A DNA stretch of 64,000 nt from Siphonodentalium dalli (taxonomy: Eukaryota; Mollusca; Scaphopoda; Gadilida; Siphonodentaliidae). Positions 56,258 through 64,000 of the stretch are shown here, in pieces (the stretch's first letter is position 1; each line of letters starts with the position of its first letter). The notes beneath the pieces were generated by a model. It searched no databases. It saw only the letters and a list, made by a program, of their open reading frames with translations, and had not been told where the DNA came from. The position numbers were made by a program, and so were the translations under genes. Location: positions 201,839,959 to 201,903,958 of the forward strand of contig CP136062.1 of NCBI GenBank assembly GCA_032622095.1, given 5' to 3'.

Positions 56258-56317
56258 ATGGGTCAGAGTGAGATATTGCCTATAACATGAAAGAGGCAGT
56301 ATCTCACTCTGACCCAT
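56258..56317. repeat. Short hairpin
   Basis: ATGGGTCAGAGTGAGATATT and its complement AGTATCTCACTCTGACCCAT, with a 20-base loop. It lies at the start of a 117-codon plus-strand frame (56287-56640) that has no recognisable motif. Confidence 0.6.
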
Positions 56318-56824
56318 GTCTACTGACCTGTGGCCCACATTCCCCTATATCTGGTGCTGCAACATATTCTCTTGCAAATAGGTTTATTTGTAGCCAACCT
56401 AAATTTAATAATAGGTTTATTTGTACCTATCATTGTATAGATGGACGTAGGGCCTACGTGTTTTGGGTTGTCCATACAAAATACAGAAACATTATGTCAA
56501 GAAAGATGTTCGATGTTAGATCTGGCAGTTCAAAAGTTTTTCACTCCGTCGATAATTTAAAAATGTTGTTCATGGACCGATATGTTTTTATTTTTCTTTC
56601 GAACGTCAAATATGGTTCTATATATCTCATCATATCATGAATAAATGTTCGATCCACATTCACTTGCTGATTTAAGAAGCAACTCTTTACACAACTCAAT
56701 GAATTTTGATAACCAAACAGACCAATAAAAATGCAGCTAGTTCATAGTTAAATATTTACATACACCTGATATCTCTTCCGATTTCCCCATAGCGTTACAG
56801 TAGACACGCCCCCTTATTCAACGC

Positions 56825-56885
56825 GTTCATAAACCTATGAACGTAACGTGACGTCACTTTCAATGTCGTTCATAGGTTCATGAAC
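56825..56885. repeat. Short hairpin
   Basis: GTTCATAAACCTATGAACG and CGTTCATAGGTTCATGAAC flank a loop with ACGTCACTTT. Each arm is itself nearly palindromic. Confidence 0.65.
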
Positions 56886-57099
56886 ACATTGGTCCCGGAA
56901 ATCACCGGGGATTGTCGGACGTTACCGACTGCTTGAGTATCTAGTCCGCCAATACGCCAAGGATTTGCTAGCAAACAATATGTAATCGAGGTTCACGATT
57001 GGATGGCCAGTGGAATCTAATCGCGAGCACGGGTGGCATGAGATGTTCGATTGACTATCAGAATTTTGGTTATCATATAATCCCACATCCCATAATATG

Positions 57100-57260
57100 T
57101 CAAATATAACGAATTATCGAAATATGAAATACCACGAAAGAGCGAAATATGAAAATACAGCGAAATAGCACGAAAAATCGAAATAGGAAAATACAGCGAA
57201 ATAGGGCGAAATATAGAGCGAAATATAGAAATAGGAAATTATTTTTATAAACGAAATAAC
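57100..57260 (-). repeat. Degenerate CGAAATA repeat
   Basis: CGAAATATGAAATACC, GCGAAATAGCACGAAA and GCGAAATATAGAGCGAAATA recur with a loose 15-25 bp period. The 90-codon, phenylalanine-rich minus-strand frame over it is a by-product. Confidence 0.65.
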
Positions 57261-57350
57261 GGAGATATTTGAAAAAGTGTTTTTGACGAAATAATGGACA
57301 TATTTGGAGAAGTTTTTTAAAGAGCGTAAGTATATAAATATAAATAATAA

Positions 57351-57485
57351 ACGGCGGATTCAACGTGGTCATGGGTTTTGACCGCGATAAAAATCAGCAA
57401 ACTCCGCATGAACCCCTTCGGGGTTCATGCAGTTTGCTGAATTTTTCTCGCGCTCAAAATCCCATGACCACATTGAAACCGCCGT
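57351..57485. repeat. 135-bp hairpin
   Basis: ACGGCGGATTCAACGTGGTC is complemented by GACCACATTGAAACCGCCGT. The centre GCATGAACCCC/GGGGTTCATGC pairs perfectly around TTC. Mismatches are clustered in the middle of the arms. It ends 23 bp before the 57509 element. Confidence 0.8.
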
Positions 57486-57508
57486 TCATTTCTTATTTAA
57501 CACATATA

Positions 57509-57831
57509 GTGCCACCGCAGACGCTACGATTAAAATCGTAAGTGGGGAAAATCGTAGGTGGAGAAATCGTAGCTTGCCCGCAGACGCTACGGTGCTGCGA
57601 TCTTTGCAGCTACGATTTTCGTGGTATTTACAACATGACCAGTGCGACAGTGGTCATGTGACAGCTACGATCGCGCGCGTTGCCAAAGTCACGCCACGAT
57701 TTTCCTGGTAAAATCAAACAGTGCTTGATTGCTACGATTTGGCTACGATATTGTCGTGGGCATGCGCATTGGATGCTTCCCAATGCGATTTCCCCCACTT
57801 ACGATTTTAATCGCAGCGTGTGCGGTGGCAC
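57509..57831. mobile_element. TIR element with 3-bp ATA flanks
   Basis: The ends are GTGCCACCGCAGACGCTACG and the complement of GTGCCACCGCACACGCTGCG, and the inverted match extends about 40 bp (ATTAAAATCGTAAGTGGGG). ATA lies directly outside each end. CTACGAT is repeated about eight times inside in both orientations. Three-bp duplications suggest PIF/Harbinger, but that family usually takes TWA. Non-coding. Confidence 0.65.
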
Positions 57832-57834
57832 ATA

Positions 57835-58107
57835 GGCAGGGCCCATGGCTTTGTGTCATGAGCACCGGTGGCAAACCGAGAACATGCACTGCGGCTTTGA
57901 TGTTCTCGGTATACCCATAATAACTATACATATATGTCATTTAAAAGGTCTGGGGTGTAATTAATCATAATCACACCGCGATATAAGGCCACAGTGAATA
58001 TTATTTGATGGGAATACGTACCTATGAAGTTATTTTTATAAGATTTAAAAAGACCACATATATATCCTTGCTTAGCTAGTAGTGTGGTCGTGGAACGCAA
58101 CAAAAGG
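57835..58107. other. Unassigned spacer
   Basis: No feature recognised. Confidence 0.4.
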
Positions 58108-61100
58108 GGTTGACCCAGAAGAAATTGGTAAAGAAGCGATCTCGGTGTCATTCAACGCGGAGCAGTCTCTGCTACAACATATCCAAAATCCGCTAAAATC
58201 CGCTCTGGGCAAAATCCAGGATCTAAGATGGCGTCCAACATGGCCGCCTTTAGTCAAAAGATATTCTGACTGAGATTAATTCGACATAATGAGAACAAAT
58301 GTTGCCATATTTATACAAATGTAAACATTTTTGCGAAGGTAAAGTATTATGCCACATATCTATATAAAAAATGGAACCCTTCGCCCCAGATGGCTGCCAA
58401 AATGGCGGCCTAAACTCGAAAATTTGAAGTTTTTGCCTAATATCTTAAATATCAATTCCTGTTGTTTGATAATGGTTCAGACTGGCGACATTGATTAGTC
58501 ATATTCATGTTAATTCTGCATTGGAGCAATGAAAGATACCATAAATGGGGTCCCAGACTCATCTACACCCTCAAAAAACTTATTTTACAGAACGCCGTAT
58601 AACATTCCACAAAAATCGCCATTAGGATTCCAGTCATATATCAACAAGAAATGGACAGAACTGTACAATGTAAGTTGGGCATACCATTATCTATAAATAA
58701 TCCAATTCAATGAAACCCAAATTGGCGCTTTGTCTTAAAATGGCTCCCAAAATGGCGGTCAAAATATGGAAAATGGCAGATATTTAGAATGGTCGTCAGA
58801 GGGTTAGACCCAGAAGGAATTGGTAAAGAAGCGGTTTTGTTGTCATTCGACGCGGGAGAATCTCGTATATAACATATCCAAAATCCGCTAAAATCCGCTT
58901 TGGGGAAAATACAGAATTCAAGATGGCGTCCAACATGGTCGCCAATAATAATGAAAATGGTAAATATGTAGTTATTCACGAAAACCCATTCGACAAAACG
59001 CCAATTCGGCACCAATACACATCATTGATTGAAATAAATGTTTTTTTTGTGGGTATGAGTAGCCAATCACGACTCAAAATGCTAAGATGGCTACCAAAAT
59101 GGCCACCGAAAATTGTCGAAATTTAAGTTCTGCTCAGAGGAAAGCCGAAACAACACTTCGGTTGTGAGCTAACGATGACAGACCTATTAAACATGTTGCC
59201 AATAATCTACTACCACAATCAGTTCAGCCCGTAATGTTCCACCTAAGCAGTATCTACTGCAGGATCCAACACGATGTCCACTTATTACGAGGGAATATCT
59301 GGAAATTAATTAAAAAGAAATTAAATTGCTACGAATCTGGATTATTTGACAACACAGTGTCAATATTTCTACTTATAACGACTATTCGGAACATCAAATA
59401 TATGGGCATCGGTGGTCTCGCCCGGAAGCATCAGGCTATAATGGGTTTTCCAGTGATGGCGAAAGTGAAAAGGACAGGAGGGGAAAGCGAATAATCTGGG
59501 GTTTACTTAATTGGTGGGCGAGTTGGTTATCGGAGCTGGGGAGTTTCAAAGTAAAATTATTTTCTTCAATATCAAGAGGAAAAATGAAAATTCGCACATA
59601 CATTGTTTACCCTTCACACTCCATGTGACAATTCCGTGTCATGCGATTGTGGGTATATACATGTGGATAGAAACATTCTAGTAAATATATAGACGCACCG
59701 AAATCTTCTACACATTTAGTGAATTTCATCAATGATATGTAGACACAATGTGCGCCACGGCTGGATCTGACCCGTATGCGTAAAGGTATCAACCATTTAG
59801 CTTGATGAACTGGTATTTCAAGGTTGTCATTGGATAGAAATGCCACATGAACATGGTGATTAACAACATGTTTGTCAAAGAAATGTGAACAATGAACATG
59901 TTATTTTCCGGATGCTAGACAATCAAACTGTCACATAAGGCGTTCATCCATGCTCATCAGAGCACGAAATATGTGCAAATTAATTACACGAAAACTAGTT
60001 CATGCGGACGAGTGGACGACGTACTCTAGACCTACATACAACGTCATTTCCTATTAACTTTTATTGTTTGTACGGACGGTTTCGAGGTTTGAAAATCCCG
60101 CTTGTCCAAGAAAACCTCCAGATACTTACGGAGTCGATGTGTAAACAATGTATGGGGATAGTTTCTTCATACATATATGTATTTGGCACACGTATTTTCT
60201 AGAACATAAGAGATCACCATTTACCGGAGAGTTGATATCTGGGAAGAGATCAGAGTAAAACTACTTTTCTTACATGTCGATATGGGGACTCCATGGGCTA
60301 CATTTAGTTCCAGCTTGAAACTTGAAAATGATGGCCGAGCCCGAATAGTTAATATTTCGTCGCATCAGTGCTATAATGTAACCCGCATTTTCAACTTTCC
60401 GAGAAAATGAAGGTTGAAGTTTTTAGACAACATTTCTCCTAATGTTGACAAAGCATGACGTATTGTTGTATTTATCCCAATTAAAACTGACATTAGCTGT
60501 TCATTGAACCACATATTGTTTTCTGTTTACTCCCTTGTTTTCTTTTAAAAAGCAATAGCTTGTTCGGAGATATGACATTTTGCGTATGCCAGCGACGATT
60601 CGTTTCCGTGCTATAATGAAGTTGTGCTAATAAATGCAGATTAAGCTAAATATGGTGGCAATCGCATGTGTCTATGAACTAAAAAGTGCATATTCTACAC
60701 TGTGAAAATTCACCCATGTGCATCATCAGACAGAAATGTGTGGAACAATCACAAAATTTAAATCACCAAATAATTGTAAAGATCGCTGGAGATACGACAT
60801 TTGCTTCACTGGTTTGTGCGAATATTTGTCATCCAAATGCAAAGACAGTTTGGCCCATCGGATTGGATTTTTTCTCACGATTCGAATGGTATCAAATACT
60901 CATTTCCCGCCATAATGGAGTTGCGATATTATAGCACTGATGTGTCGATATTTTGTCAAACCACGGGAAGCCACAAAAAGATTGAAAATAAATAGTTTTG
61001 AGCCACATACATGTATATTAGCCAACTATCAACTGCATCCACAACTCACAACTTCCATTATATGATACGCTGGGCAGAGTCTACCATTTTCGTTTTGAAA

Positions 61101-62287
61101 GCCATATTAGATAACATTTATTGTTTCTTTTGGTCTATTTGAGATGGAATGTTCACAAATAAAAGAAAAGATCAATTATTTTGTAGACAAGATCTGCTCA
61201 TCCATAAATATCAAATGTGACCAGAACCCCAAAGTCGATTTTGGTTAAATTTCATACCGCATTCGTTATAACTTATTAGTGAAGGACCGGATTAAACTAT
61301 GATCTAATCGATTAGACATGTCATTGCTGTAATGATCAGTTGACACGACCATTGAAAGAATATACCCATTGTTTCCCAGTTCAGACAGCAACACGTGATA
61401 AACAGAAGTGATAAAAAATAGTATTTTTCACATCGGGTGGCCATTTTGGCAGCCATTTTTTGTACTGATTTTGCCATTTTTTGTACTGATTTTTAAGTTT
61501 TTACATAGAGCTAGCATAATGGCATCATAAAGAGGTATACATTCGTATTTATTTAGTCAATTTTATTCATCAACCACTACTTATAATTGATTGAATGACA
61601 CTGTGATCAATATCCGCCATTTTCCATATTTTGACCGCCATTTTGGCAGCCAATTTGAGACAAAGCGCCAATTATGGTTTCATTGAATTGGAGTATTCAT
61701 AGATAATGGTATACCCAACTTACATTGTACAGTTCTGTCCATTTCTTGTTGATATATTACTGTAATCACAATGGCGAGTTTTGTGGAATTTTATACGGCG
61801 TTCTGTAAAATCGAATTTTTGAGGGTGTAGATGAGTCTGGGATCCCATTTATGGTATCTTTCATTGCTCCAATGCTGAATTAACACGAATAAGCCTAATC
61901 AAAGTCGCCAGTCTGAACCATTATCAAACAACAGGAATTGATCTTTAAGATATTAGGCAAAAACTTCAAATGTTCGAGTTTAGGCCGCCATTTTGGCGGC
62001 CATCTGGGACGAGGGGTTCCATTTTTGCCATAAACAGGTGACACAATATTTTACCTTTGCAAAAATGTATACATTTGTATACATATGACAACATTTGTTC
62101 TCACTATTATCGAATTAATCTCAGTCAGAGTATATTTTGACTAACGGCAGCCATGTTGGACGCCATCTTGGATCCTGAATTTTGCCCAAAGCGGATTTTA
62201 GCGGATTTTGGATATGTTATACACGAGATTCTCCCGCGTCGAATGACACCAAAACCGCTTCTTTACCAATTTCTTCTGGGTCTAACC
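58108..62287. mobile_element. Foldback M
   Basis: Left arm 58108-58784 and right arm 61609-62287 are inverted copies of about 678 bp with high similarity (GACCCAGAAGAAATTGGTAA, CAAAATCCGCTAAAATCCGC, GGATCCCAGACTCATCTAC). Next to the left arm a second partial unit (58797-59125) repeats its outer 160 bp. The arms carry AAGATGGCGTCCAACATGG and AAAATGGCGGCC motifs, as in K. The 2.5-kb interior has no recognisable gene. No target duplication was identified. Confidence 0.75.
59126..61608. other. Interior of foldback M
   Basis: Small frames (up to 86 codons at 59234-59494) have no motifs I recognise. GGTGGCCATTTTGGCAGCC near 61438 is another of the GGCGGCCAT-type motifs. Confidence 0.45.
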
Positions 62288-62660
62288 ATAGACTAAAAAT
62301 AGGATAGACGTCGCACTCATGGTTATCAAACTGTAACGCTATTGGACGTCGCCATTGCGTTGGCCCTCAAGCGTTAAGGTAGTTCAGAAAACTAGGGGGA
62401 GATAATTTTACGTTATATTTACATCGAGTTCGCGTAGGTTGTCGAGAGATATCCGTAATAAATGTACTTTATACTAACTTTGTAACATTATGCATTTTAG
62501 GTGACATTAAACGAATGCCTAAGAATGCGATTTTGTTCAAGATAGGTGTTCCTGAAATAGAAAGTGCCCGCAATTCGATGTTGTTTACGCCGGCATATTG
62601 AAAAACTAACAAACTGTCTTGTGATATCTTGTGAATTTTGCGTTGATGTTTATTTACTCC
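62288..62660. other. Unassigned stretch
   Basis: No gene or element recognised. GGACGTCGC occurs at about 62325 (imperfectly) and 62345. Confidence 0.4.
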
Positions 62661-62803
62661 GATTTCTTACGTGTAGTGTGGATTTCGTTCTGTAATTTTC
62701 TCGATCAGCTAGTGCAAGTATTGGAGGGATCTGATTTCTTACGTGTAGTGGGGATTTAGTTTTGTAATTTTCCTCGATCAGCTGGTGCAAATATTGGAGG
62801 GAT
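62661..62803 (-). repeat. Tandem duplication of about 73 bp
   Basis: TTTCTTACGTGTAGTG(T/G)GGA to TATTGGAGGGAT occurs twice back to back with a few differences. The overlapping minus-strand frame repeats RENY.TKS.LHVRN accordingly. Confidence 0.8.
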
Positions 62804-63539
62804 ATTGCTTCCCAGAATGCAGAGTGATTTTTCTTATAAACGTACACATATACGTTGCTGCTAATCAATATATATATATATATGTCAGGTCCTCCCCATT
62901 TGAATCACTATCCCGATTCAACCGGGGTCCGGGAACTTTTTAACTTTTATATATATCATATATTACAATTTCATCCTGGAAACAGACATATCATGTCTAT
63001 TTATATAAACTAATAATCATTTAGTAGTTATTTGAGTTCCATGATCCATTTGTATATATATATTTGGGTCACAGTAGGGGGGTTTCATCTAATAAGTTCA
63101 ACAAACAGACCTGTGTTTGTGGTCTTATTATATGAATTAACCTACACATGAATGTAAAGGGCATCTCTGCCCACTATGATATTAAAATACAAATAAACGA
63201 AGAATAGTTAATTGTATAGGCTATTTTGAAACTGAGCGATATAATCCATGCATATAGTAATAAAATAGTTAATGATTATGGTACAATTTGTAAAATATAC
63301 TAGTAGGATAACATACTTATAGTCCATTTACATTAGAGAATTACAGTTACTGAAGCTGAATGGGACCTTGAAATGCTATTTGGAGCTAGAGGATACTTTT
63401 TCAGACTGGAGGGGACAGTCCCGGGGACACCCAATGTGCATATGAACATGGGGGTTGCCTTGGTGTGGATAAGTACAATGTGATAGAGAGACAATGTTTG
63501 TAATTTAATTAATTTAATGATGAACTTATAAATATTAAT
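62804..63539. other. Unassigned stretch with AT microsatellites
   Basis: (AT)n tracts lie at about 62869-62883 and 63054-63063. No gene is recognised. Confidence 0.45.
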
Positions 63540-63765
63540 CATTTGTGGCTCTTTCCTTGATAGTCAATGAGACATCAGCTAGTTTTTTATCCAGGATTTT
63601 CGCACAAGTATAGTTCAATTCCTTCTTTATCTTGAACACATCATTGCATTGTGCATCTCATTCTGTCTCTCTGGATTATTTTCGGCTCACGCATGTTGTA
63701 CACGTAACTTTCTGACCCACCAATGTTATGAAGGCGTTGCCATTATCTGCCCACTTCCTGAAATG
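63540..63765 (-). pseudogene. Possible exon remnant, unidentified
   Basis: On the minus strand TATCATTTCAG looks like a splice acceptor at 63765. It is followed by a frame KWADNGNAFITLVGQKVTCT, TCVSRK and a stop. After a frame change, DAQCNDVFKIKKELNYTCAK and ILDKKLADVSLTIKERATND run to a stop at 63540. The CTTC spacing could be a metal-binding knuckle. I do not recognise the protein; two interrupting stops argue against a functional exon. Confidence 0.3.
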
Positions 63766-64000
63766 ATATAGAATTTGAAGCATTTAATTTTAATTTATAA
63801 ATAATTTACAGGTTACTGGTATAAAATATTTTATATTGGGATATTTCCCATGCAGTACAGTACCACACCACTCACCAGTGCCTACATTGGCAACCCATGT
63901 AATATTCAATTGTGCACACCTCTTTGTGATAGCAGTAATAAATTATCTTACAAAAATAATACTAGTGCTATAATATAATAATAAATAAGGCTAATGATAT

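Noticed and set aside
56287-56640. 117-codon plus-strand frame
   Set aside because: It begins inside a short hairpin and shows no recognisable motif, repeat or paralogue in the window.

Overview
This 64 kb window is eukaryotic nuclear DNA, AT-rich and almost entirely made of transposable elements and their derivatives. I find no intact host gene, no rRNA, no functional tRNA gene and no CRISPR array. The mix of repeats suggests a mollusc, most likely a bivalve. The main reasons are tandem arrays of 160-180 bp units carrying GGGCCATAACTC (like the non-autonomous 'pearl' elements of bivalves), frequent ACATGTAC, piggyBac-like MITEs and hAT elements. The species cannot be fixed from this alone.

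Region 1-31.5 kb is dominated by short non-autonomous DNA transposons. Four families have TTAA target sites and CCCTTT/CTCTTT-type termini. I call them A (CCCTTTGAGTGCC), B (CCCTTTACCCAAC), C (CCCTTTCATGA) and G (CTCTTTTGCTGCC). Families A, B and C have unrelated distal sequence but share one internal palindrome, whose arm runs from CCAATGCATTCTC to TATATGCGAG. Family E is a fifth TTAA family with AGGGGTACTGTAC ends (Kolobok-like). Family D is a TA-flanked mariner-like foldback. Several insertions can be proved inside the window because an empty paralogous site is also present (A2, E2 in D, J copy 2). Between them lie arrays of 150-180 bp units, a tRNA-derived SINE, hAT elements and satellites.

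Region 32.4-35.2 kb has a higher-order tandem array and one of two copies of an unidentified cysteine-containing coding remnant. Region 36.4-44.2 kb is a nested set. A Jockey/CR1-type LINE on the minus strand is interrupted by a hAT element (8-bp target duplication), which itself carries a family E element. The same LINE is interrupted by a 5.2 kb foldback element (9-bp duplication), which contains another hAT element and a MULE with a truncated, intron-containing transposase.

Region 45.5-62.3 kb holds a Helitron-like array and three large foldback structures: K (46.3-51.1 kb), L (51.1-55.0 kb) and M (58.1-62.3 kb). A TIR-bounded palindromic minisatellite (55.2-55.7 kb) and a 3-bp-TSD element (57.5 kb) lie between L and M. 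The last 1.7 kb is mostly featureless, with one possible exon remnant. The recognisable protein-coding signals are the LINE reverse transcriptase pieces, the MULE transposase fragment and three short unidentified remnants.
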